A stretch of DNA of 26,341 nucleotides. Origin: an uncultured Pirellulales bacterium (GTDB lineage Bacteria > Planctomycetota > Planctomycetia > Pirellulales > Lacipirellulaceae). Shown piece after piece: positions 14,568 through 23,200 of this stretch. The notes below the pieces were generated by a model. The model did not search any database. It was not told the DNA's origin and saw nothing but the letters and a program-made list of their open reading frames with translations. Each line of letters starts with the position of its first letter. Position 1 is the stretch's first letter. The stretch lies in the NCBI GenBank assembly GCA_947258835.1, contig CAMYJY010000014.1, positions 1 to 26,341 of the forward strand, in the 5' to 3' direction. The translations under genes were made by a program, and so were the position numbers.

Positions 14568-15167
14568 ATGTTGGCTGGAAAAATTGCGTCGCTTGCTGAG
14601 AACAAAGGGTTCGGCTTTATCTCTCCGGATGCCGGAGGGGCTGATTTGTTTTTTCACTGCTCGGTGGTGGATACGGAGTTTCGTGCGCTGCGGAGCGGGC
14701 AGCAGGTGCACTACGAGATCGATGCCACGGCCGCTCAGCCGCGGGCCAAGCGTGTGGTAGCCGGCGGGCCTCCCCCCCCCTCCGCCAGCCAGCGGCCGGG
14801 AAACCGTGCCTCCGCCGGCTCTGCTTCTCCTCGACGGCGGACGCCGACGGGCCGTGCCGCCTCGCCCCCCCAGCGGGTCGCCCACGGCTTCATCACCAAA
14901 TTGCCACGCAAAAAACTGATCGGGTTTATCTCTGCCGATCAAGGTGGGGCCGAGTTTTGTTTTGAACCGTCCGACGTGCTGGGCGACAAGAGATTTCAGG
15001 ACCTGGTCGTGGGCGATTTTGTGAGTTTTGTGCCCGGCGAGAACCGAGATGTCCGGCAGGAGCCACGCGCCACGGCGGTTCGTGTGATCCCCAAGCCCCA
15101 GCCACCCAAGCAAAACGGCCTCCCCAAGCACCCCCGGGCCCGCCGCAAAAAACCGACCTGGCGCTGA
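14568..15167 (+). CDS. Protein with two cold-shock-like OB domains
   Basis: Probably binds RNA or ssDNA. The first domain (about residues 2-65) is a recognisable cold-shock domain: GKIASLAENKGFGFISPD, with the RNP1-like KGFGFI, and ADLFFHCSVV, the RNP2-like segment with FFH. After a Pro/Ser/Arg-rich linker (about 66-105), a second domain follows: HGFITKLPRKKLIGFISAD, then AEFCFEPSDVLG and VVGDFVSFVPG. In it the aromatic RNP residues are partly replaced (IGFI, FCFE), so it is degenerate. The C-terminus is basic (RARRKKPTW). A GTG start at 14532 is possible, but ATG 14568 begins at the domain. A run of nine C (14772-14780) lies in the linker and could be prone to slippage. Confidence 0.85.
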   Translation: MLAGKIASLAENKGFGFISPDAGGADLFFHCSVVDTEFRALRSGQQVHYEIDATAAQPRAKRVVAGGPPPPSASQRPGNRASAGSASPRRRTPTGRAASPPQRVAHGFITKLPRKKLIGFISADQGGAEFCFEPSDVLGDKRFQDLVVGDFVSFVPGENRDVRQEPRATAVRVIPKPQPPKQNGLPKHPRARRKKPTWR

Positions 15168-15184
15168 GTAGCAGACAAGCGAAG

Positions 15185-15273
15185 CGGAGAGGACAGGATT
15201 CGAACCTGCGGTACGGAATGACCCGTACGCCGATTTAGCAAACCGGTGCTTTCGACCACTCAGCCACCTCTCC
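15185..15273 (-). tRNA. tRNA-Ser (anticodon GCU)
   Basis: Reads AGC/AGU codons. The acceptor arm GGAGAGG pairs with CCTCTCC and has discriminator G. TGGCTGAGTGG forms the D arm, the anticodon stem-loop has GCT in TTTGCTAAA, and a long variable arm (GTACGGG/CCGTAC-type) shows class II tRNA. GGTTCGAATCC forms the T arm. CCA is not encoded. It has a plausible promoter at 15303-15330. Confidence 0.96.
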
Positions 15274-15302
15274 CGGGGCCGCGTCAGCGGATACTGGCTC
15301 TA

Positions 15303-15330
15303 ATTCTAGGCGATTATGCCGCGCCTGCAA
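15303..15330 (-). promoter_or_regulatory. Putative sigma-70-type promoter of tRNA-Ser
   Basis: On the minus strand TTGCAG (15325-15330) and TAGAAT (15303-15308) are separated by 16 bases. The -10 box ends 29 bases before the tRNA 5' end, leaving room for a 5' leader of about 20 bases. This is by consensus only. Confidence 0.4.
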
Positions 15331-15369
15331 GGCCGCCGTGGGGGTGCCGGCTGCAGGAACTGTCGAGCC

Positions 15370-15437
15370 TGAGCCGGTGGGCGATAGCCCCGGTTCCGTG
15401 AAACGCCCAAGAACCGGGGCTATCGCCCACCGGCTCA
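15370..15437. repeat. Long perfect palindrome, 27-bp arms
   Basis: Arms 15370-15396 and 15411-15437 are exact reverse complements around a 14-base loop. The core is GCCGGTGGGCGATAGCCCCG. There is no U-tract after either arm. It lies between tRNA-Ser and the hppA end. I recall similar GGTGGGCGATAGCCC repeats being common in planctomycete genomes, but this is from memory. The perfect match suggests recent spread or conversion. Confidence 0.85.
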
Positions 15438-15501
15438 TTTGCGGGGAGGGCTGGTAACCGCTGTGCTCGGCTTCATTGGCCAAATTTGGAACTACTGAGA
15501 T

Positions 15502-15559
15502 TTATTTTTCGTTTGTTGATTCGTGGTGGGCGTTGTTTCCGTTGTTTCGTCGTGGTTCA
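15502..15559. repeat. Inverted copy of the 58-bp AACCACGACGAAACAACG-family segment
   Basis: Reverse complement of 12214-12273 with one substitution and one single-base T indel. Here the partner end found at 12292-12309 is missing or diverged. Together the two copies bracket 12.2-15.6 kb in inverted orientation. Confidence 0.75.
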
Positions 15560-15651
15560 AATTATTTCCGTAAATATCTTGTATCTCTTTGGTTGCGGCT
15601 ACGCCGCGTTGGGGTCTTCGTGCTCTTCTTGTCTTCGTGTTTATTTCTCGG

Positions 15652-15752
15652 CGCTGGCGCACTACAGAGGAAGGCAAGTACGTTTCGAGCGGTAGCTCGC
15701 TTTCGTTGGCGGCCCCCGCTCAGGCCGGGAGCCGGCTCTGCCGTCCACTTGC
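15652..15752. repeat. Gene-end repeat with CGAGCGGTAGCTCG, copy 2
   Basis: Same order of blocks as 12316-12395, with the CGAGCGGTAGCTCG hairpin at 15686-15699. It ends against the hppA stop codon. With the other repeats it fills most of the 479-base gap between tRNA-Ser and hppA; I see no gene in that gap. Confidence 0.55.
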
Positions 15753-17972
15753 CTAGGAGCCGAAATGCAGGGCGTACAGCAGGGGCGCGATGATCATGGC
15801 CACCACGCTAATCAGCTTAATCAGAATATTGATGGAGGGACCGGAGGTGTCTTTGAAGGGGTCGCCTACCGTATCGCCCGTAACGGCCGCCTTGTGCATC
15901 TCTTCCAGCTCGTCGCCCCATTTGGCGTGGCCCTCATCTTTGATCTGTTTTTTGGCGTTATCCCAGGCACCGCCGGAGTTGGCCTGGAAAATGGCCAGGC
16001 AGACCCCCGAGATCGTCACGCCGACCAGCAGGCCGCCGAGCATATTCACGGAAATCAGCCCCACCACGACCGGAGCAGTCACGGCCATCACACCGGGGGC
16101 AATCATTTTCTGCAGGGCGGCGCTGGTGGCGATGGCCACGCAGTGGGAATAATCGGCCTTGCCATCGGCGGCGCGGATGATTTCATTTTCGGCGTCGGTG
16201 GGATCTCGCTCTTCGCTCTCGGCCCGTTGGGCCGCGTCCAGAGCCGGGCGGAGCTCAGGGATTTCCCGGAACTGGCGGCGGACCTCTTGGATCATGTCTT
16301 GGGCGGCCACACCGACGGCCACCATGGCCATGGCGGAAAAGCGGAAGGGCAGCATGCACCCAATCAACAGACCGACCAACACGTAAGGATCGGCCGCGTT
16401 GATGCTGACTTCGCCTTGCATCTTGGTGAGGAAGGCGGCCGTGAGACTGAGGGCCGTCAGTGCCGCGGAGCCGATGGCAAACCCTTTGCCAATGGCCGCG
16501 GTGGTATTGCCCACGGCATCCAGCTTGTCGGTGCGGGCCCGGATGTCGCGGCCCATCCGCGCCATCTCGGCCACCCCACCGGCATTGTCGGCGATGGGGC
16601 CGTAGGCATCGGTCGCCAGCTGGATGGCGATGGTTGAGAGCATGCCCAGGGCCGCCATGGCGATGCCGTACAGGCCAGCGCACTCGAACGCCGACACAAT
16701 GGCGGCACATATCACCAGGATCGGCAGCGAAGTGGAGTTCATCCCCACGGCAATGCCTTGAATGATCGTCGTGGCGGCACCGGTCCGTGCGGACTCCACA
16801 ATGGTGCCGACGGGTTCGCGCTCGGTGGCGGTGTAGTATTCCGTCAGCAGTCCCACGGCGATGCCTGCCGCCAGGCCGGAAGCAACCGCCAGCGCGATTT
16901 GCCACCAGCTGTAGGTGACCTCGCCGGCGATCAGGTCGGATACCCTCACGCCAGCAGCTGGAATCATCATCTTAATGGCGGCTACCGTGCCCAAGACCAT
17001 CAGCAAACCGGCGATGAACGTACCCCGATTGAGACCCTGCTGGGGGTCGCCACCTTCTTGGGTGCGGACAAAGAAGAAACCGATGATCGAGGCAATCACA
17101 CCGATCACGGCCACCGCCAAGGGCAGATAAACCGCATGCATGCCCGTGCCGGCCTGGGCGGCTTCCAAGCCGACAAACCAGGTGGCGCCCAGAATCATCG
17201 ACGAAATAATCGCGCCAATGTACGACTCAAAGAGATCGGCCCCCATCCCGGCTACGTCGCCTACGTTGTCACCGACGTTGTCGGCAATGGTGGCTGGGTT
17301 GAGCGGGTGGTCTTCGGGAATGCCGGCTTCCACCTTGCCCACCAAATCCGCGCCCACGTCGGCGGCCTTGGTGTAAATGCCGCCTCCCACGCGAGAAAAC
17401 AGGGCAATCGAAGAGGCCCCCAGCGAAAAGCCGGAGAGGATGTTGAGGACCAAGCTGGTGGCGTCACCGCCCTCCAGGGCCGTGGGGTACATTCTCAGAT
17501 ACACGGCGAACAGGCCGCCCAGACCCAGCAGGGCCAGCCCGGCCACTGCCAGTCCCATCACCGAACCACCGGCAAAGGCCACCTGCAAGGCCTGATTCAG
17601 CCCGGTGCGGGCCGCGGCCGCGGTGCGGGTGTTGGCCGCCGTGGCGGTCTTCATGCCAATATACCCCGCCAAGGCGGAGCAAAACGCGCCCAGCACAAAC
17701 GAGACGGCAATCAGGCCATTGGTGTGTTGGGTGGCGCTGACGGAGGCATTGCTGACGGCCAGAATGATGGCCACCACGACCACAAAAATTGTCAGCGAGC
17801 GATACTCGCGTTTCAAAAAGGCCATGGCCCCGTCAGCAATCCAGGTGCCAATGGTCTGCATCCGCTGGTCGCCCGGATCCTGGCGCTGGACCCAAGCGGC
17901 TCGAATCATAGCATACACCAGTGCCAATACGGCAACGCTGGGAACAAGATAGACCACTTGGCTGGTATTCAC
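15753..17972 (-). CDS. hppA: Ion-translocating membrane pyrophosphatase
   Basis: Couples pyrophosphate hydrolysis to pumping of H+ or Na+ across the membrane, recovering energy from PPi made in biosynthesis. The protein has 739 residues with about 15-16 hydrophobic segments. Catalytic motifs: KAADVGADLVGKVEAGIPED (about 202-221), DNVGDNVGDVAGMGADLFE (231-249) and DAYGPIADNAGGVAEM (455-470). The motif GNTTAAIGKG (488-497) has Ala at the position (492) where potassium-independent enzymes have Lys, so this is a K+-dependent type; that group includes both Na+ and H+ pumps and the sequence read here does not decide. The start is GTG with AAAGGA about 10 bases upstream. Confidence 0.96.
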   Translation of the reverse strand: MNTSQVVYLVPSVAVLALVYAMIRAAWVQRQDPGDQRMQTIGTWIADGAMAFLKREYRSLTIFVVVVAIILAVSNASVSATQHTNGLIAVSFVLGAFCSALAGYIGMKTATAANTRTAAAARTGLNQALQVAFAGGSVMGLAVAGLALLGLGGLFAVYLRMYPTALEGGDATSLVLNILSGFSLGASSIALFSRVGGGIYTKAADVGADLVGKVEAGIPEDHPLNPATIADNVGDNVGDVAGMGADLFESYIGAIISSMILGATWFVGLEAAQAGTGMHAVYLPLAVAVIGVIASIIGFFFVRTQEGGDPQQGLNRGTFIAGLLMVLGTVAAIKMMIPAAGVRVSDLIAGEVTYSWWQIALAVASGLAAGIAVGLLTEYYTATEREPVGTIVESARTGAATTIIQGIAVGMNSTSLPILVICAAIVSAFECAGLYGIAMAALGMLSTIAIQLATDAYGPIADNAGGVAEMARMGRDIRARTDKLDAVGNTTAAIGKGFAIGSAALTALSLTAAFLTKMQGEVSINAADPYVLVGLLIGCMLPFRFSAMAMVAVGVAAQDMIQEVRRQFREIPELRPALDAAQRAESEERDPTDAENEIIRAADGKADYSHCVAIATSAALQKMIAPGVMAVTAPVVVGLISVNMLGGLLVGVTISGVCLAIFQANSGGAWDNAKKQIKDEGHAKWGDELEEMHKAAVTGDTVGDPFKDTSGPSINILIKLISVVAMIIAPLLYALHFGS

Positions 17973-18082
17973 GTTTTCAATTCCTTTTCCAACGAAGTCA
18001 AAGAGGATGCGATGGGGCCAAGTCTACGCAAGGTGTCGATTTATGAAAACCGTAAACTGGCTCAGTTTGCCAAATTATCAAA

Positions 18083-19135
18083 TTATTTCGTGGGGGCCCC
18101 CACGGCCCTCACGAAAATCTCGGCCAGGTCATCCAACCAGCATTCCAGGAGGGTGTTTTGGTTCGCATTCCGATCCAGTTCGATTTCCGCCTCCAGGCAG
18201 CGATCCACGGCCGCCACCGCCGTTTCCGGGCCCCAGGTCACCGCCGTGGCTGGCGTAGATCCCGCGGGAGGAGTGAGCCCGCAGGCCGCCCGCAGCTGCT
18301 GCCGGAAATGCTGGCTGGCCAGTTGCAGGATCAAGCGCATCCGTCCGCGGCGTTGATGGGCTTCTTTGCCGGCCTGTTGGACAAATGCCGTCAAGCTGGC
18401 CGCCAATGGGTGGCACTGGAGGCGTCCCGGGGCCAATTGCTGTTCCAGCTGTTGTTGGATGCTATCCAAGTCCGGATCCGAGAGGGCCACCGCTCGCCGC
18501 AGGCTACCGCCGGAAATCTCCGCCAAGCGGCTGGCGGCCGACGGATCCGTGATCAGTTCCTGCTCCAGCAACAGCTGACGCACGACTTCCGTGGGCAGGG
18601 GAGCAAAGCGGATGACCTGAGTCCGCGACAGAATCGTGGGGAGTTGTGCTGCGCGGTTGGTGCCGATCAGGATCAGCACTGCACCCGGCGGAGGTTCTTC
18701 CAGGGTCTTGAGCAAACAGTTGGCACTTTCGGTGTTGAGCTGATCGGCGTCGTCGATAATGGCCACCCGGCGACGACCGAGCCGGGGGCGGAGCGCCACG
18801 TTGTGACAGAGTCCGGCTTGATTGCGGTGTTCACGGTCGCCAATAAAAAGTCCCACCGGCAGTTCCCGCTTGCCCGCCGGCAGGCCCACCAGATCCAAGT
18901 CGGGATGATTGCCCGCGGCCAGCAGCCGGCAGGATTCGCAGCTGTCGCAAGTCGCCTCCAAGTTGGCGGCGCGGGGGGACGCGCAGAGCAAATTTTTGGC
19001 CAATTGCTCCGCAAAGGTGCGTTTGCCAATCCCGGCTGGCCCCAGAAACAAGTAACTGGAGGCCAAACGCCCCGCCGCCAAACTGCGGCGAAAGTGATCG
19101 ACGACCTGATCGTGGGCCTGGATGGATTGCCACAT
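18083..19135 (-). CDS. holB: DNA polymerase III delta-prime subunit
   Basis: Clamp-loader subunit that helps open and load the beta sliding clamp. AAA+ features: LGPAGIGKRTFAEQLA, with Walker A at about 32-40; a four-Cys zinc module (C51, C63, C66, C69); IIDDADQLNTESANCLLKTLEEP (Walker B region and sensor) and the SRTQVIRF segment in place of the SRC motif of functional loader ATPases. Delta-prime subunits are often ATPase-inactive despite loop motifs. The 350 residues include a C-terminal collar domain (after about 220) with the weakest conservation. The ATG at 19135 is preceded directly by a heptad repeat and has no visible Shine-Dalgarno. It is 110 bases upstream of hppA. Confidence 0.92.
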   Translation of the reverse strand: MWQSIQAHDQVVDHFRRSLAAGRLASSYLFLGPAGIGKRTFAEQLAKNLLCASPRAANLEATCDSCESCRLLAAGNHPDLDLVGLPAGKRELPVGLFIGDREHRNQAGLCHNVALRPRLGRRRVAIIDDADQLNTESANCLLKTLEEPPPGAVLILIGTNRAAQLPTILSRTQVIRFAPLPTEVVRQLLLEQELITDPSAASRLAEISGGSLRRAVALSDPDLDSIQQQLEQQLAPGRLQCHPLAASLTAFVQQAGKEAHQRRGRMRLILQLASQHFRQQLRAACGLTPPAGSTPATAVTWGPETAVAAVDRCLEAEIELDRNANQNTLLECWLDDLAEIFVRAVGAPTK

Positions 19136-19170
19136 GCGAGTTGCGGGTTGCGGGTTGCGAGTTGCGGGTT
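19136..19170. repeat. Five 7-bp tandem repeats touching the holB start codon
   Basis: Units GCGAGTT, GCGGGTT, GCGGGTT, GCGAGTT, GCGGGTT run without gap from 19136 to 19170. On the minus strand they lie immediately 5' of the holB ATG, where a ribosome binding site would be expected. Beyond them, to 19420, I see no gene. Confidence 0.85.
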
Positions 19171-19420
19171 GGGGAAGTTGGTGTTGGGCGATGTTTTAGC
19201 GTTGGAAATCTGTTTTTGTTCTGTTTGCCTGCAAAAGAGAAACAAAATTTTACTCAAGACTTACGTAAACTTTGGGATCCAGCTGCTCCTTTGTCATGCC
19301 AGGTGTGCTGTCGCGGGCGCGCCGACGTTGCTCGCCGTACCCGTGTTCCACGCACGAATCATTTCTGGTTCTCGGGGCAGGGGAGAGGGTCTTATCGCGC
19401 CGTGCCTTGTTCGAAGTCGA

Positions 19421-20005
19421 TCAAGAAGAGCCTGTCGTTGTGTCCAATAAAGCACTTGCCACGCGTGACAGGGCGTCGGACGACTGACGCCATTCTGGCT
19501 CGCCCTCACTCTGGGACAGACACCACCGGCCTCCGGAGGGGCCAAGGTATTCCACAACCAGCCGTGGCCTAGACCCGGACATGGTCGCCTGGATTATGTG
19601 CGAAGCGGTGTGCAGGGCCATGGCAATCTCGTTCGTAGTCAGCTCCGGATCGCTGTAGACACCCCCGTGAGGAATCTCAATGAAGATGGCAATATTCGGG
19701 AGCGAGGCGGCATAGCGGAAAAACCAATTGTTGATTCCGTATCCCTCGTGCCCGAAGGCCACGTACGAAGGCCCCGTGCCCGCCACCATCTCGGCCACCA
19801 GCGCCTCGCGATCTTCCAGCGAGTCCACGCTGGTGCGCGTGCTGTACACGGCCTCGCCTTTCTTCTTCAAGCAAGGTAGCAGGGGCTCGGGAATGGGCGG
19901 CAGCGGCACGCCCAGGTCTTGGGTAAAGAAGTGAGCGCTCTCCAGCGCGCTGCCGGGGGCGAACGGATCGGTTTGAGTTTTAGCCATTTTGTGTTGAACT
20001 CCCAT
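19421..20005 (-). CDS. Hypothetical protein, 194 residues
   Basis: I do not recognise it. No signal peptide or transmembrane segment is evident. The most conserved-looking stretch is YVAFGHEGYGINNWFFRYAA, then IAIFIEIPHGGVYSD (about 104-142), with a Gly/Tyr/Asn-rich motif and a beta strand ending in HGGVY. I recall broadly similar GHGINS...GGxY stretches in uncharacterised bacterial proteins, but cannot name a family. The tail is Ser-rich (LSQSEGEPEW, TTTGSS). Starts: ATG 20005, or ATG 19987 (MAKTQTDPF), which has GGGAG 11 bases upstream. A MITE copy ends 10 bases upstream, so its promoter lies in or beyond the element. Confidence 0.72.
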   Translation of the reverse strand: MGVQHKMAKTQTDPFAPGSALESAHFFTQDLGVPLPPIPEPLLPCLKKKGEAVYSTRTSVDSLEDREALVAEMVAGTGPSYVAFGHEGYGINNWFFRYAASLPNIAIFIEIPHGGVYSDPELTTNEIAMALHTASHIIQATMSGSRPRLVVEYLGPSGGRWCLSQSEGEPEWRQSSDALSRVASALLDTTTGSS

Positions 20006-20014
20006 TCATTTTTA

Positions 20015-20177
20015 CTCAAAGTGAAAACAGGTATGCCTGGTGCCGGCCGGTTTGGGCCGGAAAAGCCCATTCCATCCGCCTCTCAACCAGGTTTCTCGGT
20101 GAGCCGCCGCGGTGCGGAAACGGGGGCTATTTTAGCGGGCTTTACCGGCTTCATGGAAGCCTCATTTTCAGTTTGAG
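20015..20177. mobile_element. MITE-like element, copy 2
   Basis: A 163-bp copy in the same orientation as 5713-5876. Ends are CTCAAAGTGAAAAC (20015-20028) and ATTTTCAGTTTGAG (20164-20177). It is flanked by TTTTTA on both sides (20009-20014 and 20178-20183), a possible 6-bp target duplication, though in T-rich DNA. It lies between the 1166-residue gene and the 194-residue gene. Confidence 0.8.
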
Positions 20178-20242
20178 TTTTTACTGCTTTTGCTGATGAT
20201 ACGCTTCGTGGTTCCAGGCGCGAACTACCACCGAGGACACGC

Positions 20243-23200
20243 TTACTGCAGGCCATGGTCTTGGAACAGCCGCAGCATCGCCCACAGGTTGCGACCGTGC
20301 GCAATATCCACGGCGTCGAAAACGGCTTCCTGTACGTCGGGTGCCGGGTGCTCATCTTGGGCTTGCGGAATGCGCGCGCTCGCGCGGGCGAGATCCTGCT
20401 TCAGCGAGGCGGCCTCGTTGGCATCCAGACCGCCCGCCATCAGGATGCGAAAAGCAGTGTCCGGGTTGTTGATAAATAATGCGTATTCCGGGCTGAAAGT
20501 GCCTTGGGCGGCAACCCTCCGCAGCTGATCGCCGTAGTGGGCCGAGAGATCCGACAAATTCATGGAGGCAGCCGGAATGCTAAATTCGGCCTCTGCCACC
20601 TCATCATCCACGGGACTTACCACACTCTGCAAAATGTCATTGAGCACCTCTTGCTCTTGCTCTTCATCTATCTCACTCACGTCATCCGCTGCACTCAGAG
20701 CGCGCAGTATGGCTTCTTCTTGATCGCGGGCCGATCGATCGATTTTGATGTCCCGCAGATAATAGTTGCCTGCCCCACCCGGCTGATCATATTGCTTCAG
20801 GACCTCAGCATTCATGAGGATCTCCTTGGCGGTCAGGAACTGGCTTTCGTCCGCATCCTCAGCATCGGGATGGGGGTTGTACCGGAAGGTTTCCCAATCG
20901 CCTACGACCAGCCCACGGTCTGCGAGATCCCGAGCGTAGGCAACCATCTCATTGAAACGGGACTCCGCGGCAGCAATCTCCTCGGGAAGCAATAACGCAT
21001 CCATGCCGGCACTAAAATCGGCAAAGGACATGGTGGTTAGCCTCTCGTAAAGCTCTTGATCGATGAGTTGGGGAAGGCCACAGTTCTGTTTACCGCGGCC
21101 TTGCAGTGGACTCTCTTGATCTTGGCCCTGATCTTCCCGGATGACCCTCTCGACGCCCACCTGCTGCTTTCCAAAGCAGAAGTCGTTGTCGATTCCCGTA
21201 ATCTTCACCGTGTGGTTGTCACGATCGATGTCAACCAGATAATTTTCGGCGTGACGGTCCGTCTGTCCACACAGCCCATCGAGCCACTGCAGCTGGACGC
21301 ACTGTTTCTGGAATGCTCGATCAATCTCTGGGTCGTTCTCGATGTCAAGCGGCACCTTGACAGCCTTTTTTTGCACGAAGCTTCCGTCAGGGAGCTGGCG
21401 AACACCCCATCGCTCCCAATTGTAGGAACCGATGCGGTCAGCCCGATCGGCGGGGATGGGCACCTCCATTTGCTTCCAGGCACTCTGTCCCGCGGCCAGT
21501 TCCATGGCCACGCCGAGTTTTCCACCGCTGATCACCATGTCCACAGCGGGCACGAGATGATCCAAACCAAGGCTCTCCGCGGCTTTTCGTGTTGCGACGT
21601 TGCGCTTGCCGAAGTCCGGCTTGTTCGTGTCGATGCCCAGCTCGCGCATCGCGAACTTATTTTCCGTCTCGGGCTCTTCCTTAAAGACCCGCACGATCTC
21701 CTCATCGCCCTCCTCGTCGCCCAGCCACGTCACCCTATAGACCGTGTTGACCGCACCACTCCCCAGGACTTCGCGGGATTGCTCGGTGGCGGGATTCATG
21801 CTGTTGTGGTTTGGCATCAAAACGGATGGATCGATTCCAAACCGAGCAATTTCCAACGCCTGGCGAAGGTCGAAAGGCGGATCCATGCCGTTGAAGGTGT
21901 CGAGCTGGTTCAGCAACTTTTCTAACGCGGCAATGTCCACTTCCGCTCGCTGCTGGACAAGCTGCATGTCACGGACTGCCCGGTCCATGCCGGGAATGTC
22001 GTCATTGAGTTGAATAAAAGCCCCCGCTTCGGTTTGGAGAGTCTCCATCTCACCCAGGATCCGTCGCACCAGCGCGTCTGCATCCAACTCGCTGCTGGCA
22101 TTCACTTCGCTCAACTCGTCGAGGGTCGCAGCGATCCTCTCGCTGGAGGGTTCGCCATAGATTTCGGGATTGACACTCTTGCGCTGGAACTCCAATGCCC
22201 TACGGATCGTGAGCGTATCGAGCTGACTGGCAAAGTCCGCGTTGGATAAAATCCCCTTCAGCAGATTAAGTTCGGTAGTGCATACACCAAGGAGCTCATT
22301 TAATACAGCTTTTTCTGTTTTTTTCTCATCGGGCTTAGAGTGTTTGTCGATGTACGCCTGCGCCGCCGCTTGGACATTTTTGAGGCAGGCGCTGATTTCC
22401 AGCACCCCAGCGTCAGCCTGGCTGTCCCCAAGTGTCCGCTCGGAGACTTTTTTGAAGGTTTTTTGTAGCGCGTCCAGCTGGTCACGCACCGCTTTGTATC
22501 GGAGACTTTTTTTGGCATCACTCTTGGGCGCCCTCCCGAATTTCTCCACCAGCTCGTCGCCGCTGAGAAGACGCCAGTTCTTATCGAGCCCACTAATGTA
22601 GCGCTGCCCCTGCTCCTCGATATGGTCCGCCAGGAGGTTGAGAGTGGCCATTGCGGCGTCCCACTTCCCGTCGATGGGACCCTGATCTGCAGCCCGCTGA
22701 AGCTGCATCGCCACCAGCCCATCCAGATCATCACTCAGTGCGTGTTCGTACTCCTCCCACAACGCCTGGACTTCTGTGCGCCGTAGATCGTAGGCGAGCT
22801 CCTCGGGCGACTTGCCCTGGTCTTCAGCGAAGCGCGAAAGCGGCGAGGGCGCGATTATCCCAAGTTTATTCAGATGATCCTCGAAAACGGCCATGGCCTT
22901 ATCGTAGTTTTCTTCAATGGGATCGGGAATATCCTTAAAATAACCGCAGCACTTGGCGCCGATCAGCACCTCCGCCATGGAGTGATGCCCTCCCACAACC
23001 AACGAGGCCATGTGCAATGCCAGCAATTTCTCTCGTTCTTTTAACTCGTCGGGAGAGAGAGCCGCCTGCGGCTTTTCATTCTCCAGGTCCACCGCAATCA
23101 GACACATCGTGCCCGAGGCTCCGCCAATATACGGAGCCCCCTGGTCACGAAATTTGTGCACAGTGTCCGCTGCCGGGTCCATTCCCAGCTGCCCCTTGGC

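Noticed and set aside
16758..18356. Open frame of 532 codons on the plus strand
   Set aside because: It runs antisense to hppA, whose protein is clearly conserved; its composition (His/Gly/Arg-rich) is that of a shadow frame.
18158..19450. Open frame of 430 codons on the plus strand
   Set aside because: Antisense to holB; low-complexity shadow.
21056..21925. Open frame of 289 codons on the plus strand within the kinase-like gene
   Set aside because: Antisense to the 1166-residue gene, which has a good ribosome binding site and motif order.
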